DNA of 64,000 bases, from NCBI RefSeq assembly GCF_014764445.1, contig NZ_CP061721.1, positions 1,736,001 to 1,800,000 on the forward strand. Direction: 5' to 3'. Each line of letters starts with the position of its first letter. The first letter of the stretch is position 1. Of this stretch, positions 25,885 to 42,119 are shown piece after piece. Position numbers and translations under genes: made by a program. Below the pieces are notes generated by a model. It was not told the origin of the DNA. It searched no databases and saw only the letters and a program-made list of their open reading frames with translations. This DNA is from Pseudarthrobacter sp. BIM B-2242. Lineage in GTDB: Bacteria; Actinomycetota; Actinomycetes; Actinomycetales; Micrococcaceae.

Positions 25885-26745
25885 ATGCTGCGAGTAGCCG
25901 TCCCCAATAAGGGCTCCCTGTCCGAAGCCGCCTCCGCCATGCTGTCCGAAGCCGGTTACCGCCAGCGCCGCGACACCCGCGAACTGGTCATGATGGACCC
26001 TGACAACGGCATTGAGTTCTTCTTCCTCCGACCGCGCGACATCGCCGTCTACGTCGGCCGGGGAACGCTCGACGTCGGCATCACCGGCCGCGACCTGCTG
26101 CTGGACGCCGAGGTGGAAGCCGAAGAGCTGCTGCCCCTGGGCTTTGCTGCCTCCACGTTCCGCTTCGCCGGACCGGTCGGGGACTTCAGCAAGGTGGAAG
26201 AACTTGAAGGCAAGCGCCTCGCCACCAGCTACGACGGACTGCTGCGGGGATACCTCGCCGAGCGCGGCGTCAAGGCCACAGTGGTCCGGCTTGACGGCGC
26301 CGTCGAATCATCTGTCCGCCTGGGCGTGGCGGACGCCATTGCCGACGTCGTCGAAACGGGTAACACGCTTAAGGCCGCCGGCATGGAGATCTTCGGCGAT
26401 CCGATCCTCAAATCCGAGGCCGTCCTGATCCGGCGCACCGGCGAAGGCGGCGCCGCCAACGGCACTGCCAAGGAAATTGAAGTTCTCATCCGCCGCCTCC
26501 AGGGTGTCCTGGTTGCGAGGCAATACGTCCTGATGGACTACGACATCCGCAAGGAACTCGTGGAGCAGGCCGCAGCACTCACCCCGGGTCTGGAATCGCC
26601 CACCGTCTCCCCGCTGCGTGACTCCGAATGGGTGGCCGTCCGGTCCATGGTTCCGAAGAAGGAAACCAACCGCATCATGGACGAGCTGTATGACCTTGGC
26701 GCCCGCGCCATCCTGGTCAGCAGCATCCACGCCTGCCGCATCTGA
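25885..26745 (+). CDS. hisG: ATP phosphoribosyltransferase (long form)
   Basis: A 286-residue HisG, first enzyme of histidine synthesis, joining ATP and PRPP. It begins LRVAVPNKGSLSEAA; the PRPP region (VVETGNTLKAAGMEIF) is clear. The length and the C-terminal ~75 residues (ending DLGARAILVSSIHACRI) mark the long form with an ACT-like histidine-binding regulatory domain, so HisZ is not needed. Confidence 0.96.
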   Translation: MLRVAVPNKGSLSEAASAMLSEAGYRQRRDTRELVMMDPDNGIEFFFLRPRDIAVYVGRGTLDVGITGRDLLLDAEVEAEELLPLGFAASTFRFAGPVGDFSKVEELEGKRLATSYDGLLRGYLAERGVKATVVRLDGAVESSVRLGVADAIADVVETGNTLKAAGMEIFGDPILKSEAVLIRRTGEGGAANGTAKEIEVLIRRLQGVLVARQYVLMDYDIRKELVEQAAALTPGLESPTVSPLRDSEWVAVRSMVPKKETNRIMDELYDLGARAILVSSIHACRI

Positions 26746-26797
26746 GCCTTTGGCCTCGTAGCGCCGCAGAATCCACCCGAGAATTCCAGGAGTACCC

Positions 26798-27574
26798 ATG
26801 GCTGTAGCTGTACGAGTCATCCCGTGCCTCGACGTCGACGCCGGACGCGTTGTGAAGGGCATCAACTTCGAGGGCCTCCGCGACGCCGGAGATCCCGTGG
26901 AACTCGCCCACCGGTACGACAACGCCGGCGCCGACGAACTGACGTTCCTCGACGTCACCGCGTCCTCCGGCAACCGCGAGACCACCTTCGACGTGGTCCG
27001 CCGGACCGCCGAGGAAGTCTTCATCCCGCTGACCGTTGGCGGGGGAGTGCGGGGCGTCGCCGAGGTGGACAAGCTCCTGCGCTACGGCGCCGACAAGGCC
27101 TCCATCAACACCGCCGCGGTGGCCCGTCCGGATGTCATCAACGAAATCAGCAGGCACTTCGGTTCGCAGGTGCTTGTCCTGTCCGTCGACGCCCGCCGCA
27201 CCCGGCCGGGATCCGAGCCCACGCCGTCGGGCTTTGAAGTAACCACCCATGGCGGGCGCACTGGTACGGGCATCGACGCCATCGAGTGGGCCAAGGAAGC
27301 GGCCGACCGCGGCATCGGTGAAATCCTGCTGAACTCCATCGACGCCGACGGCACCAAGGACGGCTTCGATTTGGAGCTCATCCGGCTTGTGCGGGCTGCC
27401 GTGAAGGTGCCGATCATCGCTTCAGGGGGAGCAGGGGAACCTGCCCACTTCCCGCCCGCCGTGGCTGCAGGGGCCGACGCCGTCCTGGCCGCCTCGATCT
27501 TCCACTGGGGCCCGGACAACATGATGTCCCAGGTCAAGCAGGCCATCCGCGAAGCAGGCTTCGAAGTCCGCTGA
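26798..27574 (+). CDS. hisF: imidazole glycerol phosphate synthase cyclase subunit
   Basis: A 258-residue beta/alpha-barrel cyclase subunit that works with the HisH glutaminase to make IGP and AICAR. The catalytic Asp pair lies in [15 protein letters not shown] and [14 protein letters not shown]; phosphate-binding loops include [13 protein letters not shown]. hisH is not in the window. A good ribosome-binding site (CCAGGAG) precedes the ATG. The next gene converges from the right. Confidence 0.96.
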   Translation: MAVAVRVIPCLDVDAGRVVKGINFEGLRDAGDPVELAHRYDNAGADELTFLDVTASSGNRETTFDVVRRTAEEVFIPLTVGGGVRGVAEVDKLLRYGADKASINTAAVARPDVINEISRHFGSQVLVLSVDARRTRPGSEPTPSGFEVTTHGGRTGTGIDAIEWAKEAADRGIGEILLNSIDADGTKDGFDLELIRLVRAAVKVPIIASGGAGEPAHFPPAVAAGADAVLAASIFHWGPDNMMSQVKQAIREAGFEVR

Positions 27575-27591
27575 TCCCCACGCGTGGGTTG

Positions 27592-28236
27592 TTAGAGGCC
27601 CACTTCGGCTGACTGGAGGAGGGCGACGGCGTCGGGCTGGCCTTCGAAGGTGACAAGGGCGTGGCGGGTCCGGCCGTGGGCGTGCATCAGCAGTTCGCCC
27701 GGTTCGCCGACGATGGCCACCGACACGGGTGCGCGTTTGGCCACGTGCCGGGGCCCGGACGGGCGTACCAGCACAATGCCCAGGTCGACGCCGCGGTACA
27801 GGATGGCGGCCCGTTTGATGAGTTCGTCCCACAACGCGTCCGAGTACGCCTCATCCAGCTGCCGCGGAGCCCACCGGTCAAGGGCGCGGCGGATGTCCTC
27901 GGTGTGAACGAAGTATTCGATCAGGTTGGAGCTCTCGTCCAGTGCCTTGATCTTCATGGGCGACAAGGCCGGCGGCCCGCTGCGGAACGTATTGACCAGG
28001 CCCGTGTAGTCGTCCGTGGTCTTCAGCTTCGCGGCGAGCTTGGCAGTGGCCTTGTCCGAGGCCTTTGAAAGGCTCTTGATGATCAGGCCCAGGCCCACGG
28101 CAGCCTTGCGTTCGCGCAGGTAAAGGTGCGCAGCAAGGTCCCTGGTGCGCCAGCCACGGCAGAGGGTGGGGGCGTCAGGGCCGGCCGCCAGGAGGGTTTC
28201 GGCCAGGACTTCTCGGGACGGGTCAACGTAATGCAT
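27592..28236 (-). CDS. TIGR03085 family (DinB/maleylpyruvate isomerase-like) protein
   Basis: A 214-residue protein of the actinobacterial TIGR03085 family, related to the mycothiol-dependent maleylpyruvate isomerase N-terminal (DinB-like) four-helix domain. Visible parts are TLCRGWRTRDLAAHLYLRE and NLIEYFVHTEDIRR, whose His residues are in the positions expected for metal binding. Function is unknown; thiol-dependent chemistry is possible. The ATG at 28234-28236 follows a TAGTTT hexamer by 8 bases. It faces hisI across a short divergent promoter region. Confidence 0.85.
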   Translation of the reverse strand: MHYVDPSREVLAETLLAAGPDAPTLCRGWRTRDLAAHLYLRERKAAVGLGLIIKSLSKASDKATAKLAAKLKTTDDYTGLVNTFRSGPPALSPMKIKALDESSNLIEYFVHTEDIRRALDRWAPRQLDEAYSDALWDELIKRAAILYRGVDLGIVLVRPSGPRHVAKRAPVSVAIVGEPGELLMHAHGRTRHALVTFEGQPDAVALLQSAEVGL

Positions 28237-28358
28237 CACTTGTGAAACTAGCACGAGAGCGGGGAAGTTGGGCAGCAGAAGCGCTCCCGCACGGGTGCCG
28301 TTGGTAACACTCCGTTCCATGCCTGTTCGTGCATATTCGACCGCCCCGGATAAGGCAC

Positions 28359-28364
28359 TAGACT
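28359..28364 (+). promoter_or_regulatory. TAGACT -10 element of leaderless hisI
   Basis: TAGACT is followed by TGACCTG and the ATG; TTCGAC lies 17 bases upstream as a possible -35. Confidence 0.6.
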
Positions 28365-28371
28365 TGACCTG

Positions 28372-28779
28372 ATGTCTGAGCAGCCCGCCCCCGCCCCCGT
28401 ATCTGTCCCGGTCCCCGCCGCCAGCCCGCTGTCGCCGGATCTGGCCGCCGCACTCAAGCGGGACAGTGCCGGGCTTGTTGCCGCTGTGGTCCAGCAGTTC
28501 GACACCAACGAGGTGCTGATGCTGGGTTGGATGGATGACGAGGCCCTGCACCGGACCATGACCAGCGGCCGGGTGACGTTCTACTCCCGCTCCCGCCAGG
28601 AATACTGGCGCAAGGGGGACACCTCCGGCCACGTCCAGTGGGTCAAATCCGTGGCCATGGACTGCGACGGCGATGCCCTCCTGATCCGCGTCGACCAGGT
28701 CGGCGCCGCGTGCCACACGGGCACCAGGACCTGCTTCGACGGCCGGGACCTGGACGTCCGGGCCGGCGCGGCCCTCTGA
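28372..28779 (+). CDS. hisI: phosphoribosyl-AMP cyclohydrolase
   Basis: A 135-residue enzyme that opens the adenine ring of PR-AMP in histidine synthesis. The motifs [29 protein letters not shown] and the zinc Cys cluster CDGDAL...CHTGTRTCF are present. A Pro/Val-rich N-terminal tail of ~20 residues is variable. It starts without a Shine-Dalgarno behind a TAGACT element and appears leaderless. trpE begins 106 bases downstream. Confidence 0.96.
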   Translation: MSEQPAPAPVSVPVPAASPLSPDLAAALKRDSAGLVAAVVQQFDTNEVLMLGWMDDEALHRTMTSGRVTFYSRSRQEYWRKGDTSGHVQWVKSVAMDCDGDALLIRVDQVGAACHTGTRTCFDGRDLDVRAGAAL

Positions 28780-28885
28780 TCCACCCGCCTGGGGCGGAAC
28801 CCCCTCAGGCCTCCATACTTTGGCAGCAGAAGACTGACGCGGTTCCACCGCGGCGGCACACAAGAACAGGCGGCGAAGCATAGCC

Positions 28886-30454
28886 ATGCAGGACCTTGGA
28901 ATCATCAGCCCGGGCCTCGAGGAGTTCCGCGAACTGGCCGGCAACAGCCGGGTCATCCCCGTCACGCTGAAGGTGCTCGCCGATGCGGAGACTCCCATCG
29001 GCCTGTACCGGAAGCTGGCTCAGGGCCAGCCCGGCACCTTCCTGATGGAGTCCGCGGCGGTGGGCGGAACCTGGTCGCGCTACTCGTTCATCGGCGCCAA
29101 ATCCCGTGCCACGCTGACCACCAAGGACGGCCAGGCGTACTGGCTTGGCCAGCCGCCGGCCGGAGTGCCGCTGGACGGCAACCCCGTGGATGCCATCCGC
29201 GACACGGTCGAAGCGCTGCGGACCAGCAGGTTCGAAGGCCTGCCGCCGTTCACGTCCGGCCTGGTGGGCTTCCTGGGCTGGGAAACGGTCCGTCACTGGG
29301 AACGCCTCACCAGCCCGCCCGAAGATGACCTGCACCTGCCGGAACTCGCGCTGAACCTCGTCACGGACATGGCCGTGCACGACAATCACGACGGCAGCGT
29401 GCTGCTTATTGCCAACGCCATCAACTTCGACAACAGCTCTGAGCGCGTTGACGAGGCGTGGCACGATGCCGTGGCCCGGGTCAAGGCCCTGCTCACCAAG
29501 GTCAGCACACCGGTGGCGCAGCCGGTCTCGGTCATGGAACCCGCAGCCCTGGACTTCGCTTCCAGTGTGGAGGAGCGGTGGGCCGAGCCCGCCTACCTGG
29601 AGGCACTGGACCGGGGCAAGGAAGCCATTGTGGACGGTGAAGTGTTCCAGGTGGTCATTTCCCGCCGCTTCGAGATGGAATGCGGCGCGTCCCCGCTGGA
29701 TGTCTACCGTGTCCTGCGCAATACCAACCCCAGCCCCTACATGTACATCCTCAGCCTCGAAGACGCCGACGGCCGGGAGTACTCGATCGTCGGGTCCTCA
29801 CCGGAGGCCCTCGTGACGGTGACCGGCGAAGAGGTCATCACCCACCCGATTGCCGGTTCGCGGCCCCGCGGCAAAACGGTCGAGGGGGACAAAGCCCTCG
29901 CCGAGGAACTCCTGGCGGACCAGAAGGAACGCGCTGAGCACCTGATGCTGGTGGATCTCTCCCGCAACGACCTCTCCAAGGTGTGCGTGGCAGGAACCGT
30001 GGACGTCACACAGTTCATGGAGGTGGAGCGCTTCAGCCACATCATGCACCTTGTCTCCACCGTGGTGGGGAAGCTGTCTCCCCAGGCCAAGGCGTATGAC
30101 GTCCTGAAAGCGACGTTCCCCGCCGGCACCCTGTCCGGCGCCCCGAAGCCCCGAGCCCTCCGCCTGCTGGACCAGCTTGAACCGCACCGGCGCGGAATCT
30201 ACGGCGGCGTGGTGGGCTACCTGGACTTCGCCGGCGACATGGACATGGCCATCGCCATCCGCTCGGCGCTGCTGCGTGAAGGACGCGCCTACGTCCAGGC
30301 CGGCGGCGGCATCGTGGCGGATTCGGTGAACCCCACCGAGGCACTCGAAACCGTGAACAAGGCAGCCGCTCCGCTCCGGGCAGTCCACACGGCCGGATCG
30401 TTGCGCAACATCACGGCCGAATCATTGCCTGATCCCGGGGAGGCCCGCGAATGA
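28886..30454 (+). CDS. trpE: anthranilate synthase component I
   Basis: A 522-residue chorismate-using subunit that forms anthranilate with the TrpG amidotransferase (not in window). The feedback-site region is FLMESAAVGGTWSRYSFIG, and catalytic motifs include VGSSPEALV, PIAGSRPRGKT, MLVDLSRNDL and PAGTLSGAPKPRA. Tryptophan feedback inhibition is expected. No leader peptide with tandem Trp codons was seen in the 106 bases upstream. The stop overlaps the next gene by 4 bases. Confidence 0.96.
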   Translation: MQDLGIISPGLEEFRELAGNSRVIPVTLKVLADAETPIGLYRKLAQGQPGTFLMESAAVGGTWSRYSFIGAKSRATLTTKDGQAYWLGQPPAGVPLDGNPVDAIRDTVEALRTSRFEGLPPFTSGLVGFLGWETVRHWERLTSPPEDDLHLPELALNLVTDMAVHDNHDGSVLLIANAINFDNSSERVDEAWHDAVARVKALLTKVSTPVAQPVSVMEPAALDFASSVEERWAEPAYLEALDRGKEAIVDGEVFQVVISRRFEMECGASPLDVYRVLRNTNPSPYMYILSLEDADGREYSIVGSSPEALVTVTGEEVITHPIAGSRPRGKTVEGDKALAEELLADQKERAEHLMLVDLSRNDLSKVCVAGTVDVTQFMEVERFSHIMHLVSTVVGKLSPQAKAYDVLKATFPAGTLSGAPKPRALRLLDQLEPHRRGIYGGVVGYLDFAGDMDMAIAIRSALLREGRAYVQAGGGIVADSVNPTEALETVNKAAAPLRAVHTAGSLRNITAESLPDPGEARE

Positions 30455-31053
30455 CTCCGGCATGGGCACGCAAGTCTACGCTGGTCCTGCTGATAGCAGT
30501 TCTGGCGCTGGCCGTCTTTGGCACCACCACCCAGACCTGGATCAACATCACCCTGGACCCGGACCAGGTTGGCCAGACAGCGGGAGGACAGAACACCCTG
30601 CCAGTGCAGGGCAGCAAGGCGGCCACCGCGGTGACCGCCCTGGCGCTCGTGGCACTGGCCGGGGGGCTGGCCGCCTCCATCGCCGGAAAGGTCGCGCGCT
30701 GGGTCATCACCGTCATCGTCGTCCTTGCAGCCACCGGCATCGTCGCGGCCGCCGCAACGGTGCTGGCTGACCCGCTGGCCGCCGCGCAAGGGTCCATTGC
30801 TGCCGCCACCGGAGTGACCGGAAGCAGCGCCGGAGCCGAGGCGACTGTCTTCCCGGTTCTCGCCGTCGTCGCCGGTGTCCTGTTGGCGCTGGGCGCCCTG
30901 GTGATTGTTCCGGCGGGCCGGTACTGGAAGTCGCGGACCAAATATGACACGGCCGCCTACGGCGCGTCCGCCGGCAGTAGCATGGCGCCGGCAGGGCCGG
31001 TGGACGAGATCGACAGCTGGGACAGGCTCTCGCGCGGCGACGACCCCACCTAA
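30451..31053 (+). CDS. Trp biosynthesis-associated membrane protein (TIGR02234 type)
   Basis: A 200-residue membrane protein regularly found between trpE and trpC in actinobacteria. Four hydrophobic segments are visible near residues 8-22, 55-75, 80-105 and 130-155, with a soluble C-terminal tail ending in DEIDSWDRLSRGDDPT. Function is unknown; the overlap with trpE suggests a link with tryptophan or anthranilate metabolism. Confidence 0.88.
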   Translation: MTPAWARKSTLVLLIAVLALAVFGTTTQTWINITLDPDQVGQTAGGQNTLPVQGSKAATAVTALALVALAGGLAASIAGKVARWVITVIVVLAATGIVAAAATVLADPLAAAQGSIAAATGVTGSSAGAEATVFPVLAVVAGVLLALGALVIVPAGRYWKSRTKYDTAAYGASAGSSMAPAGPVDEIDSWDRLSRGDDPT

Positions 31054-31169
31054 GCGCCGCCGGCGGCCGGCCGGGATGACGCCCTCAAACCGCCGCCGGG
31101 CCCGCCGATGGGCAGGTCACCGCCAAAAAATGGCAGAATGTAAGCAGTATTGATCCTGAGGAGATTCAC

Positions 31170-31457
31170 ATGAGCAAAGCACCCGCATCCGCGTCCAAGT
31201 CCGCTACTGAAGCTGCCGTCCACCACGGTGTTGACCACAGCCAGGAACTGGGCCATGGCAACAGCCCCGCAGCGTGGACCTGTGTGATCGTGATGCTGGT
31301 TGGTGCCCTGGTGTGCTCCATCGCCTTCGTCATCGCCAACACCCCCATCTTCATCGCCGGTGGAGCCGTTATGGTCCTCGGCCTGATCCTGGGCTACATC
31401 ATGCGCAAGGCAGGCTACGGCGTCGAAGGCAGCAAGCTGAAGAGCACCGGCCACTGA
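31170..31457 (+). CDS. small two-helix membrane protein in trp operon (DUF6704-like)
   Basis: A 95-residue protein. A hydrophilic N-terminal part with the HGNSPAAWT motif is followed by two hydrophobic helices (about 37-56 and 60-78), a pattern I associate with DUF6704 proteins next to trpC. Function is unknown. CCTGAGGAGATTCAC gives a strong ribosome-binding site. Its stop shares one base with the trpC ATG (TGATG), so trpC translation is probably coupled to it. Confidence 0.78.
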   Translation: MSKAPASASKSATEAAVHHGVDHSQELGHGNSPAAWTCVIVMLVGALVCSIAFVIANTPIFIAGGAVMVLGLILGYIMRKAGYGVEGSKLKSTGH

Positions 31458-32278
31458 TGGCTACTGTTCTCGATGACATCAACGCCGGTGTCAGGGAGGA
31501 TATGGACTCCAGGAAGCGCCTCGTTTCGCTCGCGGAACTGAAAGATCTGGCCGCCGCTGCGGCGCCCGCGCGTGATGCCTGGGCGGCCCTCGGCGGTCCG
31601 GCTGATCCGCGCGATGAGCTCAAGGTCATCGCCGAGATCAAGCGGCGCAGTCCGTCCAAGGGGGACCTGGCCACGATCGTGGACCCGGCTTCGCTCGCGG
31701 CGCAGTACGCCGACGGCGGTGCCGCCGTCATCAGCGTCCTCACCGAACAGCGGCGCTTCAATGGCTCCCTCGCGGACCTGGACGCCGTCCGTGCCCGCGT
31801 GGACACTCCGCTGCTGCGCAAGGACTTCACGGTCGACGAATACCAGATCTGGGAGGCCCGCGCCCACGGTGCGGACCTGATCCTGCTTATCGTGGCGTCA
31901 CTCTCGGACAGCGAGCTTCGGGACTTCAGCTCGCTCAGCCGCGAACTGGGCATGAATGTCCTGGTTGAGACGCACACGGAAGAGGAAATCGAACGTGCCG
32001 TGGCGGCGGAGGCGCGCATCATCGGCGTCAACGTCCGCAACCTCAAAACGCTCGACGTCGACCGTTCCGTTTTCGCGTCCCTCGCCGGCCTGATTCCAGC
32101 CGCAGCGCTGGTCATCGCCGAATCCGGCGTGCGCGGCGTGGACGACGTGAGGCACTACGCCGCGAACGGCGCGAACGCCATCCTGGTGGGCGAGGCGCTG
32201 GTGAGCGATTCCACTCCCCGGGAGCGGATCGCCGAGTTCACCGCCGCCGGCGCAGCCGCAATCTCCGCACGGGCCTAG
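31457..32278 (+). CDS. trpC: indole-3-glycerol-phosphate synthase
   Basis: A 273-residue TIM-barrel enzyme that closes the indole ring. Motifs: VIAEIKRRSPSKG (catalytic Lys), LLRKDFTVDEYQ, VLVETHTEEE, IIGVNVRNLKT and VIAESGV. The ATG at 31457 overlaps the upstream stop by one base; an apparent longer frame from 31274 lies in the neighbour and was rejected. It lacks a PRAI (TrpF) fusion. Confidence 0.96.
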   Translation: MATVLDDINAGVREDMDSRKRLVSLAELKDLAAAAAPARDAWAALGGPADPRDELKVIAEIKRRSPSKGDLATIVDPASLAAQYADGGAAVISVLTEQRRFNGSLADLDAVRARVDTPLLRKDFTVDEYQIWEARAHGADLILLIVASLSDSELRDFSSLSRELGMNVLVETHTEEEIERAVAAEARIIGVNVRNLKTLDVDRSVFASLAGLIPAAALVIAESGVRGVDDVRHYAANGANAILVGEALVSDSTPRERIAEFTAAGAAAISARA

Positions 32279-32350
32279 TCCCGGCAACCGCCGGCGCCGG
32301 TGCCGGCGGCACAACACTTCTGAACGATCAACTGGAACAGGACGGGACTG

Positions 32351-33778
32351 ATGGCTGAAGCTTCAGAGAACGCTGACATCAACGCCACGGAGGCATTCCT
32401 GCAGGGCGGCTCGCTGAAGCACGCCCCGGGGCCCTACTTCGGCGGCTACGGCGGACGATGGATGCCCGAGTCGCTGATCGCCGCCCTGGACGAGCTCGAG
32501 GACACCTTCGAAAAGGCCAAGGCCGATCCTGACTTCCTGGCCCAGATCGCGGAGCTGAACAAGAACTACTCCGGCCGGCCTTCGCTGCTCACCGAGGCCA
32601 AGCGGTTCTCTGAATACGCGGGCGGCGCACGGATCTTCCTCAAGCGCGAGGACCTGAACCACACCGGATCGCACAAGATCAACAACGTGCTGGGGCAGGC
32701 CTTGCTGGCCAAGCGCATGGGTAAAACCCGTGTCATCGCTGAAACCGGTGCGGGGCAGCACGGCGTGGCCAGCGCCACCGCCGCAGCCCTTCTCGGCCTG
32801 GAATGCGTTGTCTACATGGGCGCCGAAGACTGCCGCCGCCAGGCACTGAACGTTGCCCGCATGCAGCTGCTCGGCGCCACGGTGGTCCCCGTGACCAACG
32901 GCTCCCAGACCCTCAAGGACGCCATCAACGACGCCCTCCGGGACTGGGTCAGCAACGTCGACACCACCCACTACCTGCTGGGCACCGCCGCCGGCGCGCA
33001 CCCGTTCCCGGCCATGGTCCGCTTCTTCCACGAGGTCATCGGCGAGGAAGCCCGTGCCCAGATCCTGGAGCAGACCGGCAAGCTGCCTGACGCCGTCGTC
33101 GCCTGCATCGGCGGCGGCTCCAACGCGATCGGCATCTTCCACGGGTTCCTGGATGACCCCGGCGTCAGGATCTACGGCTTCGAGGCCGGCGGCGACGGCG
33201 TCGAGACCGGACGCCACGCGGCCACCATCACGCTCGGCAAGCCCGGCGTCCTCCACGGTGCGCGCTCCTACCTCATGCAGGACAACGACGGGCAGACCAT
33301 CGAGTCCCACTCGATCTCCGCCGGGCTGGACTACCCGGGCGTCGGCCCCGAGCACGCCTACCTGGCCGATATAGGGCGGGTCACGTACGAGCCCATCACC
33401 GACAGCGAAGCGATGGAGGCGTTCAAGCTCCTGTGCCGGACCGAGGGCATCATCCCCGCCATCGAGTCCTCACACGCCCTCGCAGGCGCCATCAAGGTGG
33501 GCAAGCGGCTCACCGAAGGCAGCGCCAACCCGTCCGATACGGTCATCATCGTGAACCTCTCCGGCCGTGGCGACAAGGACGTGGAGACTGCCGCGGAATG
33601 GTTCGACATGCTCGACGAGGAGGGCAAGGTCAAGGGGACCAACCTCTCCACCCGCAAGCCCAAGGGCCCTGCCGACCGGGCAGAAACGGAAGCCGTTCCC
33701 GCGACCGGCGCCCCCGCCGCCGTCGCAGATCAAGCCGTTTCAGAGAAGACTGCCGCAGAAAACACTGAGGACCACTGA
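32351..33778 (+). CDS. trpB: tryptophan synthase beta chain
   Basis: A 475-residue PLP enzyme joining indole and serine. The PLP Lys lies in [14 protein letters not shown] and the phosphate loop in [10 protein letters not shown]. About 45 residues of acidic, Ala/Glu-rich tail extend past the usual C terminus. The stop shares one base with the trpA ATG, as usual for this complex. Confidence 0.97.
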   Translation: MAEASENADINATEAFLQGGSLKHAPGPYFGGYGGRWMPESLIAALDELEDTFEKAKADPDFLAQIAELNKNYSGRPSLLTEAKRFSEYAGGARIFLKREDLNHTGSHKINNVLGQALLAKRMGKTRVIAETGAGQHGVASATAAALLGLECVVYMGAEDCRRQALNVARMQLLGATVVPVTNGSQTLKDAINDALRDWVSNVDTTHYLLGTAAGAHPFPAMVRFFHEVIGEEARAQILEQTGKLPDAVVACIGGGSNAIGIFHGFLDDPGVRIYGFEAGGDGVETGRHAATITLGKPGVLHGARSYLMQDNDGQTIESHSISAGLDYPGVGPEHAYLADIGRVTYEPITDSEAMEAFKLLCRTEGIIPAIESSHALAGAIKVGKRLTEGSANPSDTVIIVNLSGRGDKDVETAAEWFDMLDEEGKVKGTNLSTRKPKGPADRAETEAVPATGAPAAVADQAVSEKTAAENTEDH

Positions 33779-34584
33779 TGACTGAACAGACGGCCAGCAA
33801 GTCCGCCGCCGCCATCGACCGCGCCCGCGACGCCGGGCGCTCAGCCCTGGTCTGCTACCTGCCGGCCGGGTACCCCGACGTCCAGGCCACCATCGACGCC
33901 GGCATTGCCATGGCGAAGAACGGTGCCGACCTGATCGAAATCGGCATCCCCTACTCGGACCCTGTCATGGACGGTCCGGTCATCCAGGCGGCCACCACCG
34001 AGGCCATCGCCAACGGGTTCCGCGTGGAGAGCGTCTTCGACGTCGTAGCCGGCATCACCGCCGCCACAGACGTCGCCGTCCTGGTCATGACGTACTGGAA
34101 CCCCGTACTGCGCATGGGCGTGGACGAGTTTTCCCGCAGGCTGGCCGAGGCCGGGGGAGCAGGGCTCATTACGCCGGACCTCATCCCGGACGAAGCAACG
34201 GAATGGTTCGCGGCGTCGGACAAGTACGGCCTGGACCGGGTGTTCCTCGTGGCACCTTCCTCCACCCCCGAGCGCCTGGCCATGACCGTGAAGGCAAGCC
34301 GGGGCTTTGTGTACGCAGTTTCCATCATGGGCGTCACAGGCACGCGGCAGGATGTCAGCAGCAGCGCTGAACAGCTTGTTGCCGACACCCACGCTGCCGG
34401 TGCCGAGCGCGTCTGCGTCGGGCTCGGAGTTTCCAACGCCGGGCACGTCCGGGAGATCGCGGCCTACGCCGACGGCGTCATCGTGGGAACGGCACTGGTT
34501 GCCGCAATCCGCGACGGCGGTGTTCCCGCCGTCGCAGACCTCACCCGGGACCTCAGCGCCGGACTCACCCGGGAAGTGGCTTAA
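33778..34584 (+). CDS. trpA: tryptophan synthase alpha chain
   Basis: A 268-residue TIM barrel that splits indole-3-glycerol phosphate and channels indole to TrpB. The catalytic Glu and Asp lie in LIEIGIPYSDPVMDGPVIQ; phosphate-binding segments are SIMGVTGTRQ and GVSNAGHV. It overlaps trpB by one base and precedes lgt by 6 bases. Confidence 0.97.
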   Translation: MTEQTASKSAAAIDRARDAGRSALVCYLPAGYPDVQATIDAGIAMAKNGADLIEIGIPYSDPVMDGPVIQAATTEAIANGFRVESVFDVVAGITAATDVAVLVMTYWNPVLRMGVDEFSRRLAEAGGAGLITPDLIPDEATEWFAASDKYGLDRVFLVAPSSTPERLAMTVKASRGFVYAVSIMGVTGTRQDVSSSAEQLVADTHAAGAERVCVGLGVSNAGHVREIAAYADGVIVGTALVAAIRDGGVPAVADLTRDLSAGLTREVA

Positions 34585-34590
34585 CCCCTG

Positions 34591-35721
34591 ATGCAGACGC
34601 TCCTCCACGCTGCCGCCCTGGTGCCGGCCAGCATCCCCAGCCCGGACTGGTCCGGCTTCGATATCCCGCTGCCGTGGGGGACCCTGCGGATCCACGCCTA
34701 TGCCCTGTGCATCCTGGCCGGCATCATCGTGGGCCTGTGGCTTACGTCCGTCCGGTGGGCCAAGCGCGGCGCACCCGAAGGCAGCGTGTGGGACATCGTC
34801 ATCTGGGCCATCCCGTTCGGCATCATCGGCGGGCGGCTGTACCACGTGGTTTCGTCACCGGACCAGTATTTCGGGCCCGGCTTCGACGGCACCGGCGACC
34901 TCTGGCTGATCCCGCAGATCCAGCGCGGCGGCCTGGGGATCTGGGGGGCCGTTGTCCTGGGTGTTGTGGGCGCCTGGATCGGCTGCCGGCGTGCAGGGGT
35001 CAAGCTCACAGCCTTTCTGGACGCCGCGGCGCCCGGCCTCCTGCTGGCCCAGGCCGTGGGCCGGTGGGGCAACTACTTCAACCAGGAACTCTTCGGCGGT
35101 CCCACTACGCTGCCCTGGGGCCTGCAGATTGACGCGGACAACCCGAACTTTCCCGCCGGCACGCCGGCGGACACGCTCTTCCACCCGACTTTCCTCTACG
35201 AATCGCTCTGGAACATCGCCGGCGTGCTGATCCTGCTGGCCCTGGACCGGCGGTTCAACTTCCGGCGGGCCCGCCTGTTCTGGCTCTACGCGATGTACTA
35301 CACGCTGGGCCGGGTCTGGATCGAAGCGATGCGAATCGACGAGGCGGAGCAGATCAACCTCTTTGGCATCACCACCAGGCTTAACGTCTGGACCAGCATC
35401 TTTGTGTTTGTCCTTGCGTTTGCGGTGTTCATCCTGCTGGGGATGAAGGGACGGCCGGAACCGGACACGCCCTATCTGGAAGGACGCGGTCCCGTGGCAG
35501 CGCCGGGCGAGACTGTCCGCGATGCGGATTCCCGTGTCTCAGATAGTGGTGCGCGTGATAATCTGCCTGTTATCCAAAATGGTTCCGGAAATCCTTCCAC
35601 CCCAACGGAAGAGGAACCGGCGTCCGGCAGCGGCAACAAGCCCGCGGCTGAAGCGTCGGGGACCGGAAATTCCCGCCACAAGGCAACGGAATCAGCGCCG
35701 GAGGCTGGCACAAGCAAGTAG
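34591..35721 (+). CDS. lgt: prolipoprotein diacylglyceryl transferase
   Basis: A 376-residue membrane enzyme that attaches diacylglycerol to the lipobox Cys of prolipoproteins. Seven hydrophobic segments are visible; the Lgt signature is GRWGNYFNQELFGG, and the essential His region is in LRIHAYALC. The ~95-residue hydrophilic C-terminal tail, rich in Ser/Pro/Glu, is an actinobacterial extension. Linkage to trpA is a common actinobacterial order. Confidence 0.96.
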   Translation: MQTLLHAAALVPASIPSPDWSGFDIPLPWGTLRIHAYALCILAGIIVGLWLTSVRWAKRGAPEGSVWDIVIWAIPFGIIGGRLYHVVSSPDQYFGPGFDGTGDLWLIPQIQRGGLGIWGAVVLGVVGAWIGCRRAGVKLTAFLDAAAPGLLLAQAVGRWGNYFNQELFGGPTTLPWGLQIDADNPNFPAGTPADTLFHPTFLYESLWNIAGVLILLALDRRFNFRRARLFWLYAMYYTLGRVWIEAMRIDEAEQINLFGITTRLNVWTSIFVFVLAFAVFILLGMKGRPEPDTPYLEGRGPVAAPGETVRDADSRVSDSGARDNLPVIQNGSGNPSTPTEEEPASGSGNKPAAEASGTGNSRHKATESAPEAGTSK

Positions 35722-35985
35722 GACGCCAGCACGGCATGGGCAGCACAGAGTCACCTCTCGGAGCGCCCGCACCACAGCGTCGTGGCAACAGGGCACGCCC
35801 GGACAGCAGAGAGCTGCTGCCCGGTCAAGCCCGGGTCAGTGGCCTGCGTAACTCTTCGTTCAGCAGGCCTGTCTGGCCTACAATTTCCAGTAAATAAACA
35901 CTTTGTTGTGCCCATCACACAGGCGCGGAGAGTGGGGCCAACGGTGTCCCTTCCATACGTACGATCTCGAGGAAGGACGTCTTCA
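35722..35985 (+). promoter_or_regulatory. promoter and leader region of gltB
   Basis: This 264-base gap contains TACAAT at 35879-35884 as a -10 element and TTCGTT 18 bases upstream as a weak -35. The predicted leader is ~95 bases, with AGGAAGGA just ahead of the gltB ATG. No riboswitch was recognised. Confidence 0.45.
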
Positions 35986-42046
<6,061 letters not shown>

Positions 42047-42107
42047 CATAGCAGTCAGTTCGCCTCAGGTTCACTTCCACAATGACTTAACCAATGCAGC
42101 ACACTAT

Positions 42108-42113
42108 TAGGGT
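42108..42113 (+). promoter_or_regulatory. TAGGGT -10 element of leaderless pyk
   Basis: TAGGGT is followed by AGGTAT and the ATG; the AGG is too close to act as a ribosome-binding site. Confidence 0.5.
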
Positions 42114-42119
42114 AGGTAT

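Noticed and set aside
28780..28885. Tryptophan attenuator upstream of trpE
   Set aside because: No short leader with consecutive Trp codons and no terminator/antiterminator pair was seen.
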